A stretch of 64,000 bases of DNA. Origin: Thraustochytrium sp. TN22 (Eukaryota; Sar; Bigyra; Thraustochytrida; Thraustochytriidae). Shown here in pieces: positions 37,170 through 48,070 of the stretch. Position 1 is the stretch's first letter; every line of letters starts with the position of its first letter. Below the pieces are notes generated by a model, which had not been told where the DNA came from, did no database searches, and saw only the letters and a list, made by a program, of their open reading frames with translations. The position numbers were made by a program, and so were the translations under genes. The stretch lies in contig JABLUY010000017.1 of assembly GCA_013306675.1 (NCBI GenBank), positions 210,316-274,315 on the forward strand. The letters run 5' to 3'.

Positions 37170-39847
37170 ATGTCCGACAGCGACTCGGAGGGCTGCGGGC
37201 CGTGGTCCTACTTTTCGTTCTCAGAGTGCGGGGCTGGGTGGCATGGGCAAATGCAAAGCCAACTCGTCGACCTGGACTCGGTGCAGATCGAGCACAACCC
37301 AGCTAGCAAGACCTTGCACAGCAAGCTGCTGGCAGAAAGCGCCGAGGTGATGAATCGAGTCCGAGACTTTCTCGGCGTCGCGCCGGGCACCCAAATTACT
37401 CCACTCCTTGCCTACCGGGCAGCCCTCCCTGTAGGATGGACGCGAGGCCTTCACTCGTGGCTGAGCAAGCTCTCCGGGGCTGACTCCATCACGATGAGGG
37501 AAGTCTACGATTTCCTCACCATGGAGATCACCCTGCGCGCCGCGGCCCTGTCGTTTGAGGAGTACAAGAGCACTCGGCATCTGGGATGGAAGCCTCCGGT
37601 GGTGGCGGCTTACATCAAGGTACGCAAGATCATGGCCAAGGACAAGCCGGAGGTGACAGAGCGGACCCAGCGTGGAGCAGCGCAGCCTCAGAGCATGTCT
37701 GGCGACACCCTGAGCATGGAGCTCGCAGCCGAGCTCACTGGGGTCGGCTCTTCTTCGTGCGTGGTGTCTCCTGGGTCAGCATTGACAAGGACAAGCTCCC
37801 GTTTGGTGGGAATGTGTGGACGGCCTTCGGAATCCGCCTGGTTCCAACCACGACCAACGGGAAGACGAAGAGCAAGCCTGTGGTGCATGTTGTCACATCC
37901 GTGGCCACCGGCCTGGTCGTCCAGGCCTGGACGGAGTCTCTTCGTTGCACGGTCTCAGAGATCGCGACGGAGGCCGTGCAGACGCTTCTGCAAGACGTCA
38001 CGCGCAGCGAAGCGCACAAGATGGCGTTTCTGATGGACCGTGGCTACTTGATCCACGATTCGTCTCGGCCGGCGAAGAAGATCTTCCGGGTCATGGGGGA
38101 GAAAGGTGTGGGCTACTTGGTCTCTTGCAAACCAACGGGTAGCTTTCCTGCCCGCGAGGTCGCGAAGGACGGCGGCCCAGACGGCGTGCGGCCCATCGTT
38201 GCAGATTTCGGAGGGCGCACCGAGTACCAGGCGCAGTGCGAGCAAGGCACAAGCCGCGTGGCGGCGATTGCCTACGGTGACCATGGTCGCGGCCATGGCA
38301 TCCACCTCGTCACCAACGTGCCGACACTTACGAAGCACGCGTGGGCGTACGAGGTCCCAGAGGCCGCTCTGGACGCGAGCGCCCCTGGCGGGGTCAAGCG
38401 TACGCTCCATCGCGGACCGTCGGGGCCTGTTGCGCCGGGCGCCAGGGCGGACGTGCGCGCGCGAGCGGCCCTGAACGAAATGGAGCTCGGCATCTACAAG
38501 ATCGCCGAGGAACAGCAGAGCAGCGACTGGTCTCTCGGTCGCCTCTTTCGAGCCACCGGGCCGACCGCCTATCGCAGCCTGAGCTTTAGCGAAGCGGCCT
38601 TTCTCCACACCCCGGAGCTCCGGCGCATGCACGCCGACGCTTCGGCGTGTGCGCAGCTCCCGGCGCCGCCGGGGACGGACGTGTCGATGGAGCACCTCGC
38701 TTCCAGCCCGAGGCCAAACGCGAGTGGCCCTGGTGAGGCTGCTCCGTCGTCCTTTCGGCTGCGGCAGCGGGAATACCTCCGCCTCGTGACCCCCACCTGG
38801 TTCGTGAAAGCGCGCCCTGACCAGGCGCGCCCGTTCGCGCTGGACATGGAGGACGCGTCCGCCATGCTCGAGGAGCTCACAATGTTTTTAGAGACCGCCA
38901 CCAAGGGAACGCTGAGCGTCGCCTGCGTTCGCGAGTACGGCCTCGTCGTGCGCCGTGACAGCCCGTTTCTGGCAGCCTCTCCTGACGGGGCGGGTGTCCT
39001 CTTGCACAAGGCCGGAGGCAGCGTCACTGTGGGCAGCCCCTTTGCGCTGGAGATCTTGATGAGCAGCAGGCGCATTTCGCACGCAAAGCTGGAGGACCGC
39101 GTCACGGAGCTTGGGTCCTTTGTCGAGTGCGTGAGCGGCAGTGCAGAGTTTTGCAAGCTGGTCCCAGATGCGTTTCAGCGGGCGCAGTGCATCCACCACG
39201 CGGCCGTTCTGGACGTGCCCTCCGTGCTGGTGGTGCACGCCACATGGATGGAGATGAGGCAGGCCGTGCTCGTCTCCGTCCCAGAGACGCAGCGCCGGGC
39301 CTGGCGGGTGTACCTCTGTGCGCTTGCGGACGAATACATGCAGTTCGCCTACGGCGAGACTTTGCGGCCATTTCCGAAGATCGCCGATGATCGTTCGCCA
39401 TTTCTGGGCCGCGCTGGCGATCACCACACGGTGGACACCTCCCTGCAGCTCTGGCGCCTTCACTTTGCTGACGTCAAGGCCCACGGCACGCCGCCGCCGT
39501 GCAGGCGTATGCTGCCCACGTCCGTCTCTCACTGGAAAATGCTCCGGGGCGGCGTGGAAGACTCCATTCGCAAGGTGATGCGCGGGCCTACGTCAGCTCC
39601 CACTTTACAAGAGAGCACGCCCAACACTGAGATCTGGTCCACCTACCTCGACTACGCATTCTACAACGCCTTCAAGATCTACCAGATGGCCATCAACGAA
39701 GACTTCATCAGGTCTTCGCGCAGCCACGAGGCTTGGATCCGTCGCAAAAAGCGAAGCACGTCCAGATTCTTTCTCGTCGCGCTGCTCAAGGCCATCACTG
39801 AGCCTAGGTCCTACGCCCGGACGTACATTGATGAGACGATGCCGTAG
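37170..39847 (+). CDS. PiggyBac-like transposase with YqaJ-like nuclease C-terminus, frame-interrupted
   Basis: Two overlapping frames make one protein. The first (37089/37170 to about 37740) has an acidic N-terminus rich in Ser/Asp/Glu and a segment like the PiggyBac N-terminal domain (ITMREVYDFLTMEI). The second (about 37740-39847) has SIDKDKLPFGG, then TGLVVQAWTES, then FLMDRGYL and LVSCKPTGSFP. These follow the order of the PiggyBac DDE core, with the first two Asp present. From about 38790 the protein changes to a pattern like the YqaJ/lambda-exonuclease nuclease fold (GLVVRRDSPFLAASPDG, then FALEIL), but the catalytic Lys of E-x-K is missing. A +1 frame change is needed near 37,620-37,740. 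AAG/GTACGC at 37617 is a good donor, so a short intron is possible, but a mutation is equally possible. I found no terminal inverted repeats or TTAA duplication. It may be domesticated or decaying. Confidence 0.6.
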
Positions 39848-40191
39848 GCACCTGCCACGTTTGCGCGCCGCGATGGCGAAAGCGCCGAGCTCGCCAGCCT
39901 CAAGAGAGGGACAGAGGTCCAACGGGGACCCCCGGGTGAAGCAAGAGACCACACATCAAGTGAAGAAGCAACTTTCATAGCAGGCCCGGCCATGATGTGC
40001 TTGGTGCTTGGCATAAGGTGTGAGAAGGCTCCAGCGCACACGCGGCTTGGCGGCAAAGACAATCCGATTGCGTACTTTTGCCGCAAGACTAGCTAGCTAG
40101 CATCGACTCGAGACTCGTTTCGCATCGAGCTTTCGCCCAAGTGACAGGCACGTGCCGAAAGTTGTAAAAGGCAAGCAAAAGGCAGTTCCTT
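39848..40191. other. Convergent spacer
   Basis: This lies between two genes that converge, so it should contain both 3' ends. It carries a CTAGCTAGCTAGC run at 40089-40101. No gene is seen. Confidence 0.6.
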
Positions 40192-41952
40192 TCATGGGGG
40201 TACAGAGTTCGGTGGAGCTGAAGGAGAGGCAGCTTGATCGTCGTCTGGTTTGAGAGTGGGTGCGGGCGACGCCTGTGCCTGCGACTTTTGCGCGACAAGG
40301 GCATCCTTCCAGATGGTGCGCAGCGCACGCGCATACGACTTGACCTTTTCGTTTGCATGCGAGCGCAGGGTCTGGATAACGGGCCCGAGCTTGGACTCGC
40401 GGAGCAGCGCCTCGGTGATGGGAAAGGCAGCGAGGTCCTGCAGGAGCTGGACGGCCTTGGCGACAGCCTGCTCGTTGTCGGCAAGCACGGGGTGGTCGAT
40501 GAAGGCCTGGAGCTTCTTATGTGTCTTGGCCAGGCGGCGGGTGGCCTCCTCGGGGTCGAGGGCGTCAGCGGGGCGCGGGCGTTTGGCGGGCGGCGGCGTG
40601 GCGGCGTTGTCGGCGGTGGCGGCGTCGCCGTCATCGTCGTTGTCTGGCTGATTGGTGTCGCGTGGGCGCTTGGCACCCTTGTCCTTCTTGTCCTTCTTGC
40701 GCTTTTTCTTCTTGTCCTTTTTGTCCTTTTTGGTTTTCTTGTCCTTTTTGTTTTTCTTGTCCTTCTTTCTCTTGGCGTCCTTGCCGGCAGGCGGCTTGGT
40801 GGGCCGTCGCCTCGCGCGCGCTTTGGGCTCGTCGAGGACAAAGTCGTCCTCGTCGTCATCGTCTTCTGGAAAGCTGCTGGTAGAGCTGCTTTCGTCGTCG
40901 TCATCATCGTGGTCGAGGTCGTGGTCGTAATCGTTCCCAAAGTCCGGGTGGGCGAGGTCAGCGGCGGCCGCATAGGGATGCGCGTCGGCGTCGGCGTCCA
41001 GCGCAAGGCTCGCGGCGTCGCCGTTGGCGTGGGCGCGCGAGAGGTCGTGCGCGTCCGCGAAGGGATTGAGTTCGGCGGCGGGGTCTGGCGCGGGCGAGCG
41101 TCGGTTCGAGGAGGCGAACTGCTGGTGGAGTTGACGACGCGCCAGGTGCGCGCTGAGGCGGTAGACGTACTCGGGCTCGAAAGGGTCTGTGCCGTGGAGC
41201 GGGCCGGCGGCCTGCGAGCCTTGCGCAGCGGCTGCGGCGGCGGCTACGGCGGTGGCGGCGCGCGAGCCAGGGTGCGCGCGGCTCCTGGCGGTGGAGGAGC
41301 GGCCGGAGCGCGTGGAGCGCGCATCCTCAGACTCATCGGCCACGGACTGCGGCACGGTGTTGACACGGTCGACGTGCGCGAGCGGGTCGTCCAGCAGACT
41401 GTCAGCCTCGGCCCGCGCCGCCTCGAGGAATGCGCGGTTCTTCTCGAGCAGCATACCGGCAGTGCCGGCGGTGCCGCTGGCAGGCCCGTGGCCGGCGCCG
41501 GGCAGGGCAGAGGCGGGGTCCTGGGGCGCCGCGGCATCTGGATCCTCGGCCGCATCTCGCGGGTCCTGGTCCTCGTTTGGATCAACCGCGCCGGGCTCGT
41601 ACGGCAGGAGGTCGGCGACGCGCACCTTGCCAAAGCTGCCATACCCGAGCCAGAAGACCACGACGGTGGGCCTGCGCGAGGCGAGCGCGTCCTTGGCCAG
41701 GATGAGCTGCTCTCGCGAGCGCAGGCGCGTGGCCGGCACCACGACGCACGGCAGCAGCAGCGAGTCCCTCTCGAAGCGCGCCCACCGCACCGTGCCTTGT
41801 ACGGCGCGCGCCTCGGCGGCCTGCTTCTCCGCCAGCGCCAGCACGCGCTGCTCCAGCACCGCGCGCTTCGTCAGCACCTGCCCGCCGCGCGCGCCGCCGC
41901 GCCCGCGCGCGCCGCCGCCGCCGCCGCCGCCCGCCGCTGCGCCGCCCTCCAT
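40192..41952 (-). CDS. PWWP and IBD/TFIIS-N domain chromatin protein (LEDGF/HDGF2-like)
   Basis: 586 residues. Residues 51-120 look like a PWWP domain. GTVRWARF is the usual G-D-x-V-W-A-K strand, LLLPCVV stands in place of the PWWP core, and VVFWLGYGSFGKV with LLPYEP closes the barrel. Residues ~468-555 match the TFIIS N-terminal / integrase-binding-domain fold (AVQLLQDLAAFPITEALLRESKLGPVIQTLR, then A-x-x-L-x-x-I-W-K). The long middle is acidic, with a lysine block (KDKKNKKDKKTKKDKK) near residue 380 that is surely a nuclear signal. The order PWWP-linker-IBD is that of LEDGF/p75 and HDGF2, which read H3K36 methylation and recruit elongation factors. The aromatic cage cannot be judged by eye. 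The ATG at 41952 was chosen because the open frame upstream is low complexity. Confidence 0.82.
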   Translation of the reverse strand: MEGGAAAGGGGGGGARGRGGARGGQVLTKRAVLEQRVLALAEKQAAEARAVQGTVRWARFERDSLLLPCVVVPATRLRSREQLILAKDALASRRPTVVVFWLGYGSFGKVRVADLLPYEPGAVDPNEDQDPRDAAEDPDAAAPQDPASALPGAGHGPASGTAGTAGMLLEKNRAFLEAARAEADSLLDDPLAHVDRVNTVPQSVADESEDARSTRSGRSSTARSRAHPGSRAATAVAAAAAAAQGSQAAGPLHGTDPFEPEYVYRLSAHLARRQLHQQFASSNRRSPAPDPAAELNPFADAHDLSRAHANGDAASLALDADADAHPYAAAADLAHPDFGNDYDHDLDHDDDDDESSSTSSFPEDDDDEDDFVLDEPKARARRRPTKPPAGKDAKRKKDKKNKKDKKTKKDKKDKKKKRKKDKKDKGAKRPRDTNQPDNDDDGDAATADNAATPPPAKRPRPADALDPEEATRRLAKTHKKLQAFIDHPVLADNEQAVAKAVQLLQDLAAFPITEALLRESKLGPVIQTLRSHANEKVKSYARALRTIWKDALVAQKSQAQASPAPTLKPDDDQAASPSAPPNSVPP

Positions 41953-42358
41953 GCGCACGCGCCCTGCGCGCCCCCGCGCGCGCGGCGAGCGCAGCCCGAG
42001 ATACCCAACTGGCTCTGCCCGAGCTTTTCGAACGCGATGAGGACTCGGATGCCGCTGCTGTTCTTGCTCCTCCCTCCCAGACGCGCCGCAGCGCCGCCGG
42101 GCCGCGGGCAAGCGACTCGAAGGCGGCGAGGCATGCGAGCGGCTGCCCGAGGGCCTTGCTGCCTGCTGCGAGCTGGAGGCGCGAGCTGCCGCCTCGCAGA
42201 CTTCGTTCGCTGCACTGTCCGAGCGCACGTGCATGCATGAGACGGTTGAGCGCGCGCACAAGCTGCGCAAGGGCAGGCGCAGCTCCAGATCAAGCCTTGG
42301 GCAGGCGCGAGCGGGCGAGGGCAGGCGCAGAGGCGCGGAGGCCACGAGACAACCGGGC
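41953..42358. promoter_or_regulatory. Divergent promoter region between PWWP gene and small helical gene
   Basis: The two genes are head-to-head with about 406 bp between their chosen starts, so a shared bidirectional promoter is expected. No TATA-like or initiator element is clear. The assignment depends on both start choices. Confidence 0.4.
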
Positions 42359-42958
42359 ATGGCGGCCCAGCATGGCGGCAGCAGCGTGGTCGCCCGCGCC
42401 AGAGCGCTGGCCGCCGCGGGCGCCGCCGCGGCGGAGGCCCAGCGCGAGGACGGGGAGGACTACTGCAAGAACCAGGGCGCAAAGGACCGGGCGGCCCTGA
42501 GCGGCGCGCAGCGTATGTGGCTGGCCAGCGCGACGGCGGCGGTGGAGGCGGAGGCGCTGCTGCGCGGATTGCTGAGGCTTCCCTCGCTGGAGGCCCTGCG
42601 CGAGGCCGTGAAGCTCGTGCCGGAGGCGCTGAGGTCAAGGGACGAGCGCGTGGCGGTCTTTACGGCGCTGGGCGCCGTGCTTGAGCAAGGCCTCGCCGTG
42701 GGCCTCGTCGCGGCGGAGTGTGCCCGCTGGCTGTGTGTGGACACCCGCCTCCGCCGTTGCATGCTGCGCGAGACGGACTTTCTCGCGCAGGCGGTTGGTG
42801 CGGCGCTGGCCAGCGGGCGCGCCCAAGACCGCTTCCAGCTCGTACCTCGCGTGCAGGCGCTCGTGACACTCTGTCGCAGCCAGGACCCGTACTGGACCAA
42901 ACTGTGCGCGCGCCGTCTTGGCCTGGCGCGCCCGCTCGGCCGCCTGTTGGGCGAATAG
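42359..42958 (+). CDS. Small alpha-helical protein of unknown function
   Basis: 199 residues from the ATG at 42359 (the frame is open back to 42233, but that part is Arg-rich low complexity). After a short Ala-rich N-terminus the protein is a series of amphipathic helices rich in Leu/Ala/Arg (ALREAVKLVPEALRSRDERVAVFTALGAVL; DRFQLVPRVQALVTLC), resembling an ARM/HEAT-type or four-helix bundle. No catalytic motif, membrane segment or signal is visible, and I do not recognise the family. The regular hydrophobic pattern and compact stop suggest a real gene rather than chance open frame. Confidence 0.55.
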   Translation: MAAQHGGSSVVARARALAAAGAAAAEAQREDGEDYCKNQGAKDRAALSGAQRMWLASATAAVEAEALLRGLLRLPSLEALREAVKLVPEALRSRDERVAVFTALGAVLEQGLAVGLVAAECARWLCVDTRLRRCMLRETDFLAQAVGAALASGRAQDRFQLVPRVQALVTLCRSQDPYWTKLCARRLGLARPLGRLLGE

Positions 42959-45843
42959 TGAGGAGAAACGGAGCCATGCCACCCAATCGAGCGAAGCAGC
43001 CTGCCAACCGGCGCACTGCACACGGCCGCTACTGCACTGCACCGATCGAGCGCGATCAGCGAGCTGAGCAGCCTGCCAATGAGGTACCGGACCACGTTGC
43101 AGCCAGGCTTCGGCTTGAAGCGGTCGAGCGGCCAGCGGGCGGCCTGGCCTGGCGGGCCGCGAAGCGCGGCAACTTGAAGGCGGTGCGTGAGTGCGTGCTT
43201 CAAGTTGTATGCGCACGTGCGTGTGCGTTGCGGATAATTCCGCCAGTGACAGTGTAGGCCTTAGTAGTTACCGCAAGAACCAAGCGACCGTGAGCGAGCA
43301 GGGCGGGCACGAGCAGCACGATCGAGCGGTCGAGCAACATGGAGGATGGCACTATGTAATTTACCTTCTCAAAGTTGCTGCTGCACACGCCTCGTCTCGC
43401 CACCGTGACGCCACGCCACGCGGCTTGCTCGAGACCAAGATTCCAGCGTAGCGTGCGCAAGTTCGGGCTTGCCAAGTTGCCAGCCCGCAAGTTTCCAACC
43501 GAAGTCGCGCAACGCTCAAGAGTGGGTTTGGGCGCAAAGGCACGCCCCGGCCCCAAGCAGCCAGAAGTTGGCAGGCTGCTTCCGCAAGCACGTCCTCCGC
43601 GTTCAGGCAGGCTAATCCGATAGCCTAGAGGGTCTAACTCGGATGCCTTTCAGGCTGGGCCCTGCTCTGAGCTCTCTAACCGGCGGCGGAGCAGCCTGGC
43701 TGATGACGCACTGCCCTGACTCATCGTCACTCAGGCTGATGGACCCGAGATGAAGAGGTACACCGTGAGGTACCGGCGCAACCCCTCAAGGCTTGCTCGC
43801 TCGCGGGTCGCGGGCGCACGCGGCGCTCGCTCCGAGTCGCTCGAGATTCGCGCTGGCTGCCGCGCCAAGTAACGCCGCGGCTGCCCGCGTGAAAGACGAG
43901 CGCGGCGACGCTCGCTAAGCCTGCCTGCGCGGCGGGGCCGCTCGCGGTCAGGAGTCGGCCAGCCTGGTCCTGAGGCAGCGCGGGCCGGGCCGGCCGGCGT
44001 GCAGCCAGGCCGTCCGAGTCACGCCGTCCGTCGCGGCCCGCGTCTGCGCCCGCCAGCGCGCCGAGCCCTAGCTAGCTAGCTAGAGCTAGTAGAGGCGGCG
44101 AGCCCAGGCTATTCCTTGGTCACCGGCACTGCACAGGCAGGCAGGCCGGTGTCCCCCAAGGTCCCCCCAAGGCGTATTTTCCCTCCTCCGCCCGGGAACC
44201 GCGGGCGCGCCGCCTGGCAGCTCAGGCTGGCTGCCTGACGCGCTGTGCCTCGGGCGGCGAGCGCGATTCCCAGCCGCCAGCAGCCGGCCGGCCGGCCCGG
44301 TCCCCGCCGCCGTCACGCGCAGGCGCCGTCGACGGCCGGCACGGCCGCGCCGCCGACTCGGCGCCCCGCTTCGCCATCCTTGACAGGCTGCGCGCAGTGA
44401 TCATGACAGCTCGCTCGCGCTCACACGCGGCGGACAGACAGACAGAAACTCCTGTCGCCGGTGGGCGAAAGGCGCGGCGCGCGCCCGGTCTCCGGCGGAC
44501 GCCCGGGAGCCGAGTGGCCCGCCGGGGTCGCCCGGAAGCCTTGCGGAAGGGGTCCGGGCCGGCGCCGGCCACTCGGGCGGCCGGCCAGGTGGCCTCTGCG
44601 CGCGCGCCCTCTGTGGCGCTAGTACTAACTTAGTAGTAGCAGGAATCGGGCCGGCGCCGGCGCGCGGGCCGGGCTGAGCGGCGCCGGCGCGTCACTCGCC
44701 GCCGTCGTCGGCGCGGCGGCGGCCGCGGCGCGCGAAAGCCGTGTCGCGCGCGGCCGGCCGGTCCGAAGCGCGCCGCCAGCCCTGCGCTGACTGCGCTGCG
44801 CTGCGCTGCACTCCAGCGCAGCCAGGCGCGCGGGCTGGACTCGCGTCGCCAGCCTGAGCCTGGCAGAGGTGAAGGCTGCGCGCGTCACCCGTCTCGTTCT
44901 TTCGTGACGGCGTCTTTTCTGGCTAGTAGCTCGGCTAGCTAGCTAGCTCTGATCGTCGTTGTTGTTGCCGTTGAAGGCAGGCATTTTCTTTCCTCTCGCG
45001 ACCCGCGCCGCGCCGCGGCGGCGAGCGCGGCGAGCGCGAAGCTTGGGGGCGAGCGCGGAACTTGAAGCCACACTCCGTCATCAGGGTCGGGTCAGCTGGC
45101 TGGCCTGGCGGCCTGTGCGTCGCACTGCAGCAGAGGAGGCTGTGCACCCTGCACTGCAGCCTGCACTGCAGCAGCGAACGAACCAAGCTTTGACGTTGTG
45201 ACCTGCGACGACTCGCCAGTGGAGTTGGCACCGGCGCCGACGCGTCGGCGGTGGCGGCCCGGGCAGGGGCCGCCGCGCTTGCCGTTGAAGCCGTGAGCGA
45301 GCGCGGAACCGCACTGGCCGCACGGGCGCGGGATGTCTCGCTAGCTAGCAAGGTTACTGGGTGAACTTGATGACAGCTTGCACATTTTCTACATGAGGTC
45401 AGGCTACTCTACTGGTCCCGAACTAGCCGGCGCTGGCGGGTTGGCGGGTTGGTTGATTCTTGTCGCTTCTCGCTGCTCACTCGCGGTGCGGTTTCTAGAG
45501 TACATGGGCAGCGCGGGCGGGCGCACATGACGCGACGCGAGGCGAGGCGTGGGCCGGTCTATCGGCCGCCGGGCGGGCCGACCGACTGACTAACTGCCCC
45601 CTGCGAGAGGGAGCGGGGTGGGGTCAAGAAGTCTAGTTTGCGTTGCCTTGCGTTGCCTTGCGATACGTTGCCTTGCGCACCGGGTCTCGGGCGGTGTATG
45701 TATGGTCTTTGTGGTTGTTGTGTACGTGTGTTCAGGCCCAAGGAGCTCCTGTGACTAGCTAGCGAGGAGCTCCAAGCGGCGGGCGTCCTTGTCGTCTCCC
45801 TCTCTGTCTTGCTCATCGCCATGCGCTCACGCGCGGCGATCGA
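42959..45843. other. Gene-poor spacer with short repeats
   Basis: About 2.9 kb without a frame that looks like protein. It contains CTAGCTAGC runs at 44068-44083, 44934-44949, 45341-45349 and 45755-45763, a CGTTGCCTTG decamer repeat at 45641-45675 and CTGCACTGCAG units around 45140-45175. No tRNA, rRNA or snRNA was recognised. Confidence 0.6.
45641..45675. repeat. Decamer tandem repeat CGTTGCCTTG
   Basis: Two perfect copies are followed, after a 5-base interruption, by a third copy. This is a short minisatellite in the spacer upstream of the minus-strand CxxC gene's stop. Confidence 0.85.
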
Positions 45844-46455
45844 TCAGAGGCTCGAGCTGGAGTGGACGTGCAGGCCGTTCTCGAGCGCGCAGACCTGGCG
45901 GTCCACGGAGCTGAGAAAGGCTGCGATGTTGTCGAGGTGCGCGCCGCAGACGGCGCAGGACTGCGCCTTGAGACTCTGCACCTTCTGCTCGCGCAGGGTG
46001 GCAACCTTGCCCTTCTTGAACTCGAAGGAGCACCACTCGGCAGTGTGCATCTTGTCGCGCGTGGACTCGCTGTGCGACTTGCCCGTCAGCGAGGCGAGCT
46101 CGGTGATGCAGGACTTGTGCTTGGCCAGGTACGAGCCCACGGACTTCTCGCACATGTCGAGCGTACGCTGCAGGCGCTCCGCGGCCAGCGGCGCGGCCTC
46201 CGGGCCGTGGCTGTGGCGCGCGCACAGCGAGCACTCCTCGCCGTCCATGACCCTCTGGTACTGCTCCTCCGCCAGGCGCGCCGCGCCCGACAGCTTGAGG
46301 ATGCCCTGCTCCAGGCGCGTCCTCTTCTCCTGCAGCGCGCGCACCTCGAGCGTGGTGCTCAGGCTTGCGGACCGCTGCCGCTTGAGGCCCGTCGCGCGCC
46401 GCAGCGCGCTCGCCGGCGCCGCCACCGCCACCGCCGCGCTCGCCATGGGCGCCAT
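45844..46455 (-). CDS. Small coiled-coil protein with two CxxC motifs
   Basis: 203 residues. After a basic, Ala-rich N-terminus (residues 1-30), residues 33-70 look coiled-coil (TLEVRALQEKRTRLEQGILKL). A CSLC motif lies at 75-78 and CAVCG at 167-171, with His/Cys residues between them (C102, C116, C142). The pair of CxxC motifs could bind one zinc ion and close a hairpin of long helices, as in zinc-hook or RING-like coiled-coil proteins. The second motif faintly recalls the LUC7 second zinc finger, but the following His positions do not fit. Function unknown. A second Met at residue 4 could also be the start. Confidence 0.6.
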   Translation of the reverse strand: MAPMASAAVAVAAPASALRRATGLKRQRSASLSTTLEVRALQEKRTRLEQGILKLSGAARLAEEQYQRVMDGEECSLCARHSHGPEAAPLAAERLQRTLDMCEKSVGSYLAKHKSCITELASLTGKSHSESTRDKMHTAEWCSFEFKKGKVATLREQKVQSLKAQSCAVCGAHLDNIAAFLSSVDRQVCALENGLHVHSSSSL

Positions 46456-47225
46456 GCTCCCGCTCTCCCGCCGCCGCCGCTGCCGCTCGCCGCCGCCGCC
46501 GCGCTCCGATCGAGGTTTGTCTGCCGCGCGCGCCGCCAGCCGCGCCGCTGCGCAGCTCCCCTCGCCTGCTCCGGCCCTAACAACAACCGCGAAATGCCCG
46601 CCGCCGGCGATGACGCCCTTCGCGGGCTCCGGGAAGTTGCCGCTTCAGCGCCGCCGCGCACCAGCCGCGGCGCCGCCGCCGCCGCCGCGGGCAGGCCGGC
46701 GCGGCGCGGCGGCGGGCGGGCCTGCGCGGCGCGGCGCGGCGCGGCGCGGCCGGCGAGGCCGGCGAGCGCCGCCAGCCCGAGGCGGCCGCGAGCGGTTGGC
46801 TAGCCGGCAGGCGAGCGGCAGGCCGGCGGCCGGCCGGCGCAGACAGGCGAGGCGAGGCTCAGTAGGCGGCGGACGGGTGCGTTGAGGCGGCGCGGAGCGG
46901 AGCGGGGCCAGGCTAGTCGTGGCCTCGCAGCTGCGCGCGCTCCGATCGTTGCGGCAGGCGAGCACGCTCTAGGCCTAGCTAGCGAGCTAGCACGAAGCTT
47001 GCGAAGCGCGGGCTTGCGCAGTCGCACGCGGACTTGCGAGGCGAGGCAGTGCGAGCGAGCGAGCGAGCGCGAGCGACGCGAGGCGGCGCGAGCAGACGGC
47101 GAGCGGGAGGCGCGGCCACCGCGGGGGAGACTGAAGTAGAAGGCTGACGCCCGCCTCGCGGCGGCCAAGCCTTGCCTGTCAGAAGGGTTGATTGATGGGC
47201 GTCCATCGATCGCCACGACGGTGCG

Positions 47226-47252
47226 CCTCGCCTCGCCTCGCCTCGCCTCGCC
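47226..47252. repeat. Pentanucleotide repeat (CCTCG)n
   Basis: Five tandem copies of CCTCG in the large spacer, one of several 5-bp microsatellites in the window (others at 46733, 48048, 53631 and 58721). Confidence 0.85.
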
Positions 47253-48047
47253 GCGCCCAGGGTTGGCCTGGCTGGCCGGCTGGCTGGCTAGAAAGGCTTG
47301 GCTTGTTTCAAGCTGGCGCCTGACTGGCGGACTCGCCGTCGTCGCCAGGCCTACCTGGCCGCCTGCGCGTCAGCGGCCGCGGCAGCCCGTGTAAAGTACC
47401 CGCGCGGCGCGGACCGGACTGGACGGACCCGAGTCGGTGCGTCCGCGAGCGCCGGTGGGTGTCGCCAGCTTCTCTGACATGCTAGCCTGCTTCTTTCCGC
47501 CTGGCCAGCTAGGCTTGCTCGCGCGAAGCGCGCGGGTGGGCGTGCGAGGTAGGGCCGGCGAGGTAGGGCTGGCACCGGTAGGCAAGCCTTGACGCCGCCA
47601 TGCGACCGTGCAGTGCGCCGAGCCGCGCGCGGCCAGCCTGAGGAAGGTATGGCTGGCTTGCTTGCAGCCTTCAAGTTGTTACCTGCCCGCCCGCCCGCCC
47701 CAGCCCGCCCTCGGCTTGCAAGGGCGGCAGCCGGGCAGCGTACGCCAGTCCAGGGGCAAGCTTCCCGTGCTTGCCGGTGCAGCCGCACGGCGAGGTACGT
47801 ATGCGCTCGCGCTCGCTCCGTCGCTCGTCCCTCGCGCGGGCGCGCGGAGTGACCGCGCGAGTGGCCGGTGCGCCGCCGCCGCGTAGGGGTCGCACCTGAC
47901 CGCACCTGCGGCGGCGCATGGACCGGCGCCGGCGCGCTAGTCCGGCGGGTGCACTGCCGCGCCGCGCCACCGCGCGCGCTTGCTGGCGCGCGCTTGGACT
48001 CGCCGCCAGGTCGCACCCGCGGCGGGCGCCGGCGGTGGCGGACGGCA

Positions 48048-48070
48048 GGCCTGGCCTGGCCTGGCCTGGC
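48048..48070. repeat. Pentanucleotide repeat (CCTGG)n
   Basis: Four tandem copies of CCTGG. The same unit, in five copies, recurs at 53631-53657 upstream of the myosin gene. Confidence 0.85.

Noticed and set aside
40234-42240. A 668-codon plus-strand open frame opposite the PWWP gene
   Set aside because: The minus-strand protein has two recognisable domains. The opposite strand is Val/Gly/Arg shadow.
45844-46455. LUC7-type splicing factor assignment for the CxxC protein
   Set aside because: Only the CxVCGA-like stretch matches. The His pair and the first CCCH finger of LUC7 are absent.
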